Below, piece after piece: positions 1 to 6,045 of a stretch of DNA of 8,171 nt. The first letter of the stretch is position 1. Each line of letters opens with the position of its first letter. A program made the position numbers and the translations under genes. The stretch is taken from positions 1 through 8,171 of the forward strand of contig CAYYMX010000064.1 in assembly GCA_964473045.1 (NCBI GenBank). Direction: 5' to 3'. The stretch comes from CAYYMX01 sp964473045. Its GTDB lineage: Bacteria; Pseudomonadota; Alphaproteobacteria; Methylaequorales; Methylaequoraceae. The notes under the pieces are model-generated. The model ran no database searches. It saw only the letters and a program-made list of their open reading frames with translations, and had not been told where the DNA came from.

Positions 1-348
1 CATTGAAGAACAAAAAACAATTCTTTTTACTTTATTTTCAATTGCAGCGCTAAAAAGTGATACAGAACCCGTTACTATGTTTTGAGATATTAAATGTGGA
101 GAAAAAACTGACAAACCTTCATAAGCAGTAGCTGCTGTATGGTACAAAATATCACAATCTTTGGTGATTTTAAGCATTGAATTTCTGAAGCAACAATCGT
201 ACTGGTAAAATTGAGCTTCAGACGGCACATTGTCTAACTCACCACCTATTAGGTTGTCACAACCAACAACTTGATGACCTTCTTTTATGAACTCATCAGC
301 TAAATGACTTCCTAGAAAACCTGCAATTCCACTAATAAATATTTTCAT
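1..348 (-). CDS. NAD-dependent epimerase/dehydratase, N-terminal part (runs off left edge)
   Basis: Open frame of 116 codons read leftward from ATG at 348-346 with no stop before the window edge, so the C-terminal part is missing. The product begins MKIFISGIAGFLGSHLADEF: a first beta strand followed by the glycine-rich GxxGxxG dinucleotide-binding loop (G7, G10, G13) of extended short-chain dehydrogenases. An acidic residue (D31) ends the second strand, as expected for binding the NAD ribose. The HTAATAYEGLSVF stretch matches the HxAA region, and the visible end (RIVFCSSM) is the strand carrying the catalytic Ser; the expected YxxxK lies outside. Such proteins epimerise, dehydrate or reduce nucleotide sugars in the cytoplasm for envelope polysaccharide. 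Substrate specificity cannot be judged here. The start is firm because the Rossmann strand begins at residue 2. It lies 6 nt from the tRNA-Asn CCA end, so co-transcription with the tRNA is likely. Confidence 0.88.
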   Translation of the reverse strand, partial: MKIFISGIAGFLGSHLADEFIKEGHQVVGCDNLIGGELDNVPSEAQFYQYDCCFRNSMLKITKDCDILYHTAATAYEGLSVFSPHLISQNIVTGSVSLFSAAIENKVKRIVFCSSM

Positions 349-354
349 ATCTGA

Positions 355-430
355 TGGCTCCGGCGACAGGACTCGAACCTGTGACCCAGCGATTAACAGT
401 CGCTTGCTCTACCAGCTGAGCTACGCCGGA
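355..430 (-). tRNA. tRNA-Asn (anticodon GTT), CCA encoded
   Basis: Reads leftward from 430. The 76 nt fold into a full cloverleaf: 7-bp acceptor TCCGGCG/CGCCGGA, a 4-bp D stem (GCTC/GAGC), a 5-bp anticodon stem (AGCGA/TCGCT) around loop CTGTTAA giving anticodon GTT, and a 5-bp T stem (ACAGG/CCTGT) with loop TTCGAGT. The discriminator base is G and CCA is encoded at 357-355. It follows tRNA-Cys on the same strand and directly precedes the epimerase gene. Confidence 0.97.
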
Positions 431-442
431 AAAATTAAGGTT

Positions 443-470
443 ATAATAAATTAATTTTTACAATTGTAAA
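443..470 (-). promoter_or_regulatory. putative sigma70-type promoter for tRNA-Asn and epimerase
   Basis: On the minus strand a -35-like TTTACA (470-465) and a -10-like TATTAT (448-443) are separated by 16 nt. The -10 lies 12 nt before the first tRNA-Asn base, which would give a very short 5' leader. The fit is good but the surroundings are almost pure A/T, where such hexamers arise easily, and the tRNA could instead be co-transcribed with tRNA-Cys. The -35 falls inside the palindrome at 455-472. Confidence 0.4.
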
Positions 471-472
471 AA
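455..472. repeat. 18-bp perfect palindrome between the two tRNA genes
   Basis: TTTTTACAATTGTAAAAA is identical to its own reverse complement across all 18 bases, centred between 463 and 464. It lies in the 64-nt spacer between tRNA-Cys and tRNA-Asn and covers the candidate -35 element. As RNA it could form only a weak 7-bp A/U-dominated stem with an AAUU loop, so it is a poor intrinsic terminator. A DNA-binding site for a dimeric regulator is an alternative reading. Confidence 0.6.
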
Positions 473-494
473 CATTTTTCCTTGATTTTTTCTT

Positions 495-568
495 TGGAGG
501 TGCGGACCGGATTCGAACCGGTGTACTCGGCTTTGCAGGCCGGTGCGTAGCCTCTCCGCCACCGCACC
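495..568 (-). tRNA. tRNA-Cys (anticodon GCA), CCA encoded
   Basis: Reads leftward from 568, 74 nt. The cloverleaf has acceptor GGTGCGG/CCGCACC, a short D stem (GCG/CGC), anticodon loop CTGCAAA (anticodon GCA), a 4-nt variable loop and T stem ACCGG/CCGGT with loop TTCGAAT. The discriminator is U, the expected identity base for tRNA-Cys, and CCA is encoded at 497-495. The outermost anticodon-stem pair (positions 27 and 43) is a C/A mismatch; the other four pairs are Watson-Crick. Confidence 0.96.
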
Positions 569-580
569 ATCATATTCTTC

Positions 581-609
581 TTAACTATTGTAATAAATAT
601 TAATATAAA
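581..609 (+). promoter_or_regulatory. putative promoter of the rightward operon
   Basis: TTAACT (581-586) and TATAAA (604-609) are separated by exactly 17 nt and lie about 35 nt before the methyltransferase ATG, in the only intergenic gap upstream of the five-gene run. On the opposite strand a TTGATA (632-627) and TATATT (607-602) with a longer 19-nt spacer could serve tRNA-Cys. If both are real, the two promoters overlap at their -10 elements. The pure A/T background makes both calls tentative. Confidence 0.4.
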
Positions 610-628
610 TATATTAAAGCAATAGTTA
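582..628. repeat. 9-bp inverted repeat bracketing the divergent promoter region
   Basis: TAACTATTG at 582-590 is the exact reverse complement of CAATAGTTA at 620-628. The 29-nt spacer is all A/T except one G at 619. Inside it lies a second, A/T-only inverted repeat: TTAATATA (600-607) and TATATTAA (610-617). The outer arms overlap the candidate -35 elements of the two divergent promoters. Confidence 0.5.
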
Positions 629-644
629 TCAATATAAAAAAAAA

Positions 645-1322
645 ATGCACGAAAAATTTTTTAAAATAGCAAGATTGAATATGGTGAAAAACCAAATTCT
701 TACAAATAATGTAAAAAATAAAAAACTTATAAGTGCTATTATGAATATTAAAAAAGAAAAATTTGTTCCCGAACTGTTTCAAGATATTGTTTACAGTGAC
801 TCAGATATTTCTTTTTCTAATAATAGATCAATGATTAGAACCTTTATTCTTGCCAAGATGATCGATTTTTGTGAATTTAGTAAAAATGACTCAATCTTGG
901 TAATTGGTTGTTTAAATGGTTATTCTGTTGCAATTCTATCAAATTTAGCAAACTATGTTTTTGGTTTAGAGAATAAGAATGAGCTGGTTTTAGAGGCTAA
1001 CGACCTTCTTTCTTCAATGAATTTTCATAACTGTTCAGTTTTTTTTTCAAAAAATCTTTCGGATGGTTTGTTAAAGAATGCTCCATACGACAAAATTTTT
1101 ATTGAAGGGTCTGTGAACTTTGTCCCAGAAAAAATAGTTGAGCAACTTAAAGATAATGGAAAGATTTTTACTGTATTAAATCGTGCAAATGATAGTTTTG
1201 GAGAATTTGTTTGTGGTGTAAAAATTGACTCAAAAATATCTTTTTCTAATTTATTTAATACTAATATAAAATTACTAAAAGATTTCATGATCGAGGAAAA
1301 TGATTATGAAATTAGTGTATAA
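645..1322 (+). CDS. PIMT-like class I SAM-dependent methyltransferase (divergent isoaspartyl methyltransferase relative)
   Basis: 225 aa, close to the usual size of L-isoaspartyl methyltransferases. The N-terminus has the family signature (R-x-N-M-V-x-N-Q-I) followed by V-x-x-x-x-L-I-S-A-I. The SAM-binding motif I is present as ILVIGCLNGYS (about 85-94), with an acidic residue after the second strand (E109). APYDKIFIEG (146-155) corresponds to the motif II strand, followed by VPEKIVEQLKDNGKIF. The family's QTIS substrate-site motif reads RSMI here (about 61-64), so repair of isoaspartyl residues is doubtful. Proteins of this type are regularly found next to tolC in alphaproteobacteria under the PIMT name, and their role is unclear. 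It is the first gene of the rightward run. The start has no Shine-Dalgarno sequence and is preceded by nine A residues. Family assignment is fairly sure; function is not. Confidence 0.82.
   Translation: MHEKFFKIARLNMVKNQILTNNVKNKKLISAIMNIKKEKFVPELFQDIVYSDSDISFSNNRSMIRTFILAKMIDFCEFSKNDSILVIGCLNGYSVAILSNLANYVFGLENKNELVLEANDLLSSMNFHNCSVFFSKNLSDGLLKNAPYDKIFIEGSVNFVPEKIVEQLKDNGKIFTVLNRANDSFGEFVCGVKIDSKISFSNLFNTNIKLLKDFMIEENDYEISV
1293..1297 (+). promoter_or_regulatory. Shine-Dalgarno-like GAGGA that decides the tolC start
   Basis: GAGGA lies inside the end of the methyltransferase gene, 8 nt before the ATG at 1306 and only 2 nt before an in-frame ATG at 1300. The spacing favours 1306. That start also gives a cleaner signal peptide beginning Met-Lys. 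Confidence 0.6.
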
Positions 1323-2664
1323 TTTATTATTATTATTATTATTGTATTCTAAAGTATTATTTTCAGAAAACTTAATTAGCAATGATTTAAAAAACTCATT
1401 AACTAATTTGTACAACTACAGTCCAAAATTAAAATACGATAGAGAATTATTAAAATCTAAAGATGAATTATTACCACAGGCTTACTCAGAATTTAGACCA
1501 GAGATTACTGGGTATTATCAAAAGGGAAAGATTGATACAAACTCATCAGGCTTTAACATTACTTCCGATGGTGTTAGAACGGAAACTAATAAAGGGGTTG
1601 TTATAACTCAACAAATCTTTGATGGAGGCAGTAGTTTAAGTAACATTTCAGTTGCTAAAAATGAAATAAATGTCCAAAGATCATTGTTAAAACAGTCAGA
1701 ACAAGAAACTTTTCTTGAAGCTATTAAACTTTATGCTGAATTAGCAACTGAGATTTCTAGTTTAAAAAAAAATGAGAAAAATGTTGAATTTTTAAAGGGG
1801 CAATTGAATTTGACAAAGCAACAATTTGATATTGGTGAAGTAACATTAACAGATGTATCAATTGCTGAATCAAGATATTCTCTGTCTGAGTCTCAATTGC
1901 TTAAGACAAAAAATATAATAAATTCTTTGACAGCTAAATATAGTGCATTATTTGGGTTAATTCCAGAGCATCCAAAAATAGATTTATTATTTGAACAAAT
2001 ATCTATTAATAAAAATAAGGCAAAGGAATATAGTAAAAAAAATAATCCTAAACTGTTAAGTATTTTTTGGAAAATTAAGTCATTAAAAAAACAAATAGAA
2101 AGTTTGCATAGAAAAAAATTACCTTCTGTTAAATTGGAGGCAGAAGCAAAAATTAATGAAGGTTATTTTAGGACAGATAGCTCAAGAGAAGTTTTATCAG
2201 CTTATACTAAGGTTGATATACCTTTGTACCAATCTGGTACTGCTTCATCCAAAATAAGAGAGGCAAAAAAAAAACTCTTTGCTCAGAAAGAACTTTATAA
2301 GCAATATAAAAATGAAATAGAATATAATTTGATTTCATCTATTTCTTCATATAATTATTCCTATGCTATGATTGAAGCATATAGAAAACAAATTGAATCA
2401 AACAAAATTTTTCTTGAAGGTTTGGAGCAGGAGTTATTGCTTGGAGAAAGAACTACTTTGGACGTGCTTGATGGTGAGCAAGAACTAGTAAAATCTGAAC
2501 TAGATTTAATCAATGCTTATAAAGATTTATTTATCTCATATTTCGAAATTTTGTTTTATCAAGGTAACTTAAATGCAAGTTATTTAAAGTTGTCAGTTCG
2601 AGACTTTGATGCAACTCAAAACCTTGAGCGAGTGAAGTTTAAATGGTTAGATATTATTGATTAA
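1306..2664 (+). CDS. tolC: TolC-family outer-membrane efflux/secretion channel
   Basis: 452 aa from the chosen ATG (454 if the ATG at 1300 is used), typical for the outer membrane factor family. A signal peptide is visible: Met-Lys, a seven-leucine core, then VLFS with likely cleavage after S20. The mature protein shows the two sequence-related OEP repeats. In the first, VITQQIFDGG is the family's beta-barrel entry motif, followed by a long helix with TDVSIAESRYSLSESQL. In the second, the corresponding helix carries TTLDVLDGEQELVKSELDL and IPLYQSG marks the second strand. The C-terminus ends in a KWLDI-like segment common in alphaproteobacterial TolCs. It would form a trimeric outer-membrane channel and periplasmic tunnel for type I secretion or RND/ABC efflux; partner pumps are not in the window. 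It overlaps the methyltransferase by 17 bp and ends 4 nt before valS. Confidence 0.93.
   Translation: MKLVYNLLLLLLLYSKVLFSENLISNDLKNSLTNLYNYSPKLKYDRELLKSKDELLPQAYSEFRPEITGYYQKGKIDTNSSGFNITSDGVRTETNKGVVITQQIFDGGSSLSNISVAKNEINVQRSLLKQSEQETFLEAIKLYAELATEISSLKKNEKNVEFLKGQLNLTKQQFDIGEVTLTDVSIAESRYSLSESQLLKTKNIINSLTAKYSALFGLIPEHPKIDLLFEQISINKNKAKEYSKKNNPKLLSIFWKIKSLKKQIESLHRKKLPSVKLEAEAKINEGYFRTDSSREVLSAYTKVDIPLYQSGTASSKIREAKKKLFAQKELYKQYKNEIEYNLISSISSYNYSYAMIEAYRKQIESNKIFLEGLEQELLLGERTTLDVLDGEQELVKSELDLINAYKDLFISYFEILFYQGNLNASYLKLSVRDFDATQNLERVKFKWLDIID
1324..1341 (+). repeat. (TTA)6 microsatellite in the tolC signal peptide
   Basis: Six consecutive TTA codons followed by TTG encode the seven-leucine core of the TolC signal peptide. 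A trinucleotide repeat can gain or lose units without shifting the frame, so copy number would change only the length of the hydrophobic segment. Confidence 0.85.
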
Positions 2665-2668
2665 AAAA

Positions 2669-5272
2669 ATGTTAGATAAAAGGTTCAGCGCAAAAGATAT
2701 AGAAAATGAATGTTTAGATATCTGGGAAAAAAAGAAAACATTTAAATTTAGTGATAAAAGATCAAAAAAATCTTTTTGTATAATGATGCCTCCTCCTAAT
2801 ATAACAGGCAGTCTTCATATGGGACATGCACTTACTTTTACCCTTCAGGATATACTTGTAAGGTATCAAAAAAAACTTGGAAAAAATGTTTTGTGGCAAC
2901 CTGGGATTGACCATGCTGGCATTGCAACTGAGATAGTAGTGGAAAAAAAATTGTTGGATGAAGAAAAAAAAAATAAGAGGACTCTTGGTAGAGAAAAATT
3001 TATCAAAAAAGTTTGGAACTGGAAAAATGAATCAGGTGGAAGAATTGTCAATCAGCTCAAGCGTTTAGGAGCTGCTGTAGATTGGTCAATATCAAGATTT
3101 ACTATGGATGAAGGTTTAAGTAAATCTGTTAATGAAGTTTTTGTTAAACTTTATAGTAATCGTTTGATTTATAAGGATAAGAGACTAGCTAATTGGGATC
3201 CAAAGTTACAAACAGCTTTATCAGACCTTGAAGTGACACAAAAAGAAACAAATGGTAAATTGTGGTTTATAAAGTATAAAGTTTATGATGAAGATGATTT
3301 TTTAGTAGTTGCAACAACTAGACCTGAAACTATGTTTGGAGATGTTGCTATTGCCATACATCCTAAAAATAAAGGGCTAAAGAAATTTATTGGAAAAAAA
3401 GTCTTAGTTCCATTCACTAAAAGAATCATCCCAATCATAGCTGATAAATATGCTAATCCAAAAAAAGGTTCTGGTGCAGTCAAAATTACTCCTGCACATG
3501 ATTTTAATGACTTTATTGTTGGTAAGAACCATAAGTTGGATGTTATAAATATTTTTGATTCTTTTGCAAAATTAAATAAGAATGTTCCTGAAAAATATTT
3601 TGGTATTGATAGATTTGAAGCTAGAAATCTAATATTAAATGATTTACATCAAAATAAGCTGATAGAAAAGGTAGAAGATAATAGTATGGTAATACCTATA
3701 GGTGAAAGGTCTGGATCCATTATTGAACCTTACTTAACCGATCAATGGTTTTTAGATGCAAAAAAACTGTCTATTGCTGTAAAGAGGTCAATTAAAAATA
3801 ATGAATTGAATTTTTTTCCTAGCTCATGGCTTAATACATTTAATCACTGGATAAATAATATTGAGCCTTGGTGTATTTCTCGACAAATATGGTGGGGACA
3901 TAGAATTCCTGTCTGGTATACAAATAATAATAATATTATTGTTGCAAGAAACTTTGCTGAAGCTAAAAAGATTGAAAAAAAGCTTCCAAATACTAAAATA
4001 ACTCATCAAGAATCTGACGTGCTAGATACATGGTTTTCTTCTGCTTTATGGCCATTCTCAACACTTGGCTGGCCACAAAATAATCCAACACTAAGAAAAT
4101 ATTATCCAACAGATATTTTAGTTACTGGCTTTGATATAATTTTTTTCTGGGTTGCAAGAATGGTGATGATGGGATTGCACTTTATGAAGAAGGTCCCTTT
4201 TAACAGCGTGTATATACATCCATTAGTTAAAGATGAAAAGGGAGATAAAATGTCAAAATCAAAGGGGAATGTAATTGACCCACTACATTTGATAAATTTA
4301 TATGGAGCTGATGCCCTTAGATTTACTTTAACTAATTTATCAACTCAAGGGCAAGATATAAAATTATCAGATAAGCTAGTTGAAAATGGTAGAAATTTTA
4401 TTACTAAACTTTGGAATGTAGCTAGATTTTCGCAGTTTAATAAATTTTTATCCAAGAAAAACTATAATCCCCAAAAAAATATTTTATTAATTAATAAATG
4501 GATAAATTTTAAATTTATTTCTACTCAAAAGAATGTATTAAAGCATTTAGGAAAATATAAATTTAATCTTATTATTTCTGATTTATACCATTTTATTTGG
4601 AGCGATTTTTGTGATTTATATATTGAATTTTCAAAGTTTTATTTGAAAGATAAAAAAAATTTTTCTGAGATATCTTCAAATTTTAGTTATATTTTTAAAA
4701 ACATACTTAATCTTATTAATCCAATTATTCCTTTTGTTACTGAAAAGATTTCAAAAGATTTAGGTTATTCTTCTGAAAGTTTGTATCATAAAGAGTTTTC
4801 TAAGACCAATCGAAACACTATTAATAAAAGTGAACTACTTAATTTTGAAAGTTTGATAAATTTAGTAAAAGAAATAAGGTTTCGTCTTAAATGTTTTGAA
4901 AAAAATAAAAAAGTTTCTCTATATATATTGTCAAAGAAAAAATTTTTTTGGCTGGATGATCATTATCTATTGCTTAAGGGAATCTTTAATTTTGAAGAAA
5001 TAAGCTATAAAGATGAAATTGATCAATATAAAAAAAGTATATTTCTTGTCACTGGTATTAAATTTACGTTATTCAGTAATACTGAGATTAGTAACGATAA
5101 TGAAATAAAAAAAAATATTGAATTTTATAAAAATGAAGTAAAGTTTTTTGAGAAGAAATTAAAAAACAAAAACTTTGTAGGTAAAGCTCCAGAAAAAATT
5201 GTAAATTTGCAAAAGAAAAAACTAGTGTTAGCAAAAAAGAATCTTAAACTACTGACTAAAAAAGATGTTTAA
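2669..5272 (+). CDS. valS: valyl-tRNA synthetase
   Basis: 867 aa class I aminoacyl-tRNA synthetase that joins valine to tRNA-Val in the cytoplasm. The HIGH motif is HMGH (50-53), preceded by PPPNITGSL; the KMSKS motif is exact (527-531). The CP1 editing domain that hydrolyses mischarged Thr-tRNA carries TTRPETMFGD (from 216) and the ITPAHDFND motif. Other valS signatures are DWSISRFTMDEGLS, WCISRQIWWGHRIPVW and DVLDTWFSSALWPFSTLGWP. The anticodon-binding domain follows, then a lysine-rich C-terminal coiled coil with the typical NFVGKAPEKIV segment, so the protein is complete though shorter than E. coli ValS (951 aa). The ATG at 2669 is preferred over an in-frame TTG at 2657, which would overlap tolC. 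No Shine-Dalgarno sequence is seen. The stop overlaps the next gene by 8 bp. A run of ten A (2964-2973) lies within the frame. Confidence 0.97.
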   Translation: MLDKRFSAKDIENECLDIWEKKKTFKFSDKRSKKSFCIMMPPPNITGSLHMGHALTFTLQDILVRYQKKLGKNVLWQPGIDHAGIATEIVVEKKLLDEEKKNKRTLGREKFIKKVWNWKNESGGRIVNQLKRLGAAVDWSISRFTMDEGLSKSVNEVFVKLYSNRLIYKDKRLANWDPKLQTALSDLEVTQKETNGKLWFIKYKVYDEDDFLVVATTRPETMFGDVAIAIHPKNKGLKKFIGKKVLVPFTKRIIPIIADKYANPKKGSGAVKITPAHDFNDFIVGKNHKLDVINIFDSFAKLNKNVPEKYFGIDRFEARNLILNDLHQNKLIEKVEDNSMVIPIGERSGSIIEPYLTDQWFLDAKKLSIAVKRSIKNNELNFFPSSWLNTFNHWINNIEPWCISRQIWWGHRIPVWYTNNNNIIVARNFAEAKKIEKKLPNTKITHQESDVLDTWFSSALWPFSTLGWPQNNPTLRKYYPTDILVTGFDIIFFWVARMVMMGLHFMKKVPFNSVYIHPLVKDEKGDKMSKSKGNVIDPLHLINLYGADALRFTLTNLSTQGQDIKLSDKLVENGRNFITKLWNVARFSQFNKFLSKKNYNPQKNILLINKWINFKFISTQKNVLKHLGKYKFNLIISDLYHFIWSDFCDLYIEFSKFYLKDKKNFSEISSNFSYIFKNILNLINPIIPFVTEKISKDLGYSSESLYHKEFSKTNRNTINKSELLNFESLINLVKEIRFRLKCFEKNKKVSLYILSKKKFFWLDDHYLLLKGIFNFEEISYKDEIDQYKKSIFLVTGIKFTLFSNTEISNDNEIKKNIEFYKNEVKFFEKKLKNKNFVGKAPEKIVNLQKKKLVLAKKNLKLLTKKDV

Positions 5273-6032
5273 GATTAGATTTAATGATTTGATTTTTTTA
5301 TCAAATTCAAGGGCTATAAAAAAAAAAAATGTGATTTTTTTATTTTATGGGATTGGAGGGGCTAGTAACGACTTTAAATCTATTTTAAGTTTATTTTCTG
5401 TTAAAAATCAAATTTTAATACCTGAGCTTCCTGGGCATAATGGTCATTATTTTAGAAACTGTAATGCTTTATTATTTTTTGCTAAAAGTATTTTTTTGTT
5501 CATAAAAAAAAAAAAAATTGAAAAAATATTTTTTTTTTATCAAAAAATAGGTGGAATTATTCCAATTTTATTAGTAAAAAATTTTCTTAAAAAAAAAATT
5601 AAAATAAAAAACTTTGTTAATTATGAGGGTAATTTATGTGATCATGATACTGAATTAGTTACAAAAAGAACGGCTTCTTACAAGAAAAGTGAATTTAACA
5701 AGAAATATAAAAAGTTAATAGAAAAATGTGAGCAATCATCAATAGAATATTTGAATTTTTGGGCTGATTCTATGAAAAAAACATTGCCTGAAGCTTTTTT
5801 TCAGCTTTCTAAGGATTCAGTTGCCTATAGTAAAGGCCGATATTTACTCAGTTTTTTTAGAATATTCTTTGATAAAAAAGTTTATGTATATGGCGCTAAT
5901 AGTAATATTTGCTTACCAAAATTTTCTTTTGGTTCAGTAAGATTTAAAATAAAAGGTTGTGGACATTTTTCTCATTTTGAAAATGTCTATGAATTTAATA
6001 AAATGTTTACTTTTTTATTACTAAAATCATGA
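5265..6032 (+). CDS. alpha/beta-hydrolase-fold protein with apparently lost catalytic serine
   Basis: 255 aa. The order of motifs fits an alpha/beta hydrolase: an oxyanion-loop-like FYGIGGASNDF (27-37, where most relatives have HG), then IPELPGHNGH (compare D-x-x-G-x-G), the nucleophile-elbow region, EGNLCDHDTEL followed by a helical cap (compare the EGNLTPED stretch known in some members), and a C-terminal GCGHFSHFEN holding the likely catalytic histidine H234. At the elbow, IEKIFFFYQKIGG aligns with the usual I-E-K-V-H-L-V-G-H-S-M-G-G, so GHS reads YQK and the nucleophile position is Lys94. The protein is therefore probably inactive as a classical hydrolase, or has changed function. The gene is unusually A/T-rich even here (26 G or C in 180 bases over 5461-5640) and holds several 10-14 nt homopolymers, yet the frame is intact. 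It starts inside the valS stop and ends 13 nt before ilvD. Substrate unknown. Confidence 0.72.
   Translation: MFKIRFNDLIFLSNSRAIKKKNVIFLFYGIGGASNDFKSILSLFSVKNQILIPELPGHNGHYFRNCNALLFFAKSIFLFIKKKKIEKIFFFYQKIGGIIPILLVKNFLKKKIKIKNFVNYEGNLCDHDTELVTKRTASYKKSEFNKKYKKLIEKCEQSSIEYLNFWADSMKKTLPEAFFQLSKDSVAYSKGRYLLSFFRIFFDKKVYVYGANSNICLPKFSFGSVRFKIKGCGHFSHFENVYEFNKMFTFLLLKS
5504..5538 (+). repeat. A14 and T10 homopolymer tracts inside the hydrolase-like gene
   Basis: Fourteen A residues (5504-5517) encode a Lys run, and ten T residues (5529-5538) encode part of a Phe run just before the nucleophile-elbow region. The same gene also has A12 (5318-5329) and A10 (5589-5598). Such tracts are prone to replication and transcription slippage, and to sequencing error. 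Confidence 0.85.
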
Positions 6033-6045
6033 GTATAAATTAATA

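Noticed and set aside
455..472. Palindrome as an intrinsic terminator for tRNA-Cys
   Set aside because: The stem has a single G-C pair and would be weak; a real terminator would be expected to be more stable, so an operator-type reading is preferred.
600..782. Leftward 60-codon frame across the divergent gap and the methyltransferase start
   Set aside because: Its product is a Phe/Ile/Lys-rich string with no recognisable motif, it lies largely antisense to a conserved gene, and it would cover the promoter region.
1025..1288. Leftward 87-codon frame antisense to the methyltransferase
   Set aside because: The forward frame carries clear family motifs at the same place; the reverse product resembles nothing and has no start context.
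2866..4009. Three short leftward frames antisense to valS
   Set aside because: They mirror conserved synthetase motifs (for example the TTRPETMFGD region) and have no coding character of their own.
5265..6032. Frameshifted pseudogene reading of the hydrolase-like gene
   Set aside because: The single frame aligns with family motifs from the oxyanion loop to the C-terminal histidine on both sides of every homopolymer, so no frameshift is needed.
6029..6043. Four-codon ATG-to-TAA frame overlapping the hydrolase-like stop just before ilvD
   Set aside because: Too short to judge, has no valine or branched-chain codon run as an attenuator leader would, and no hairpin follows.
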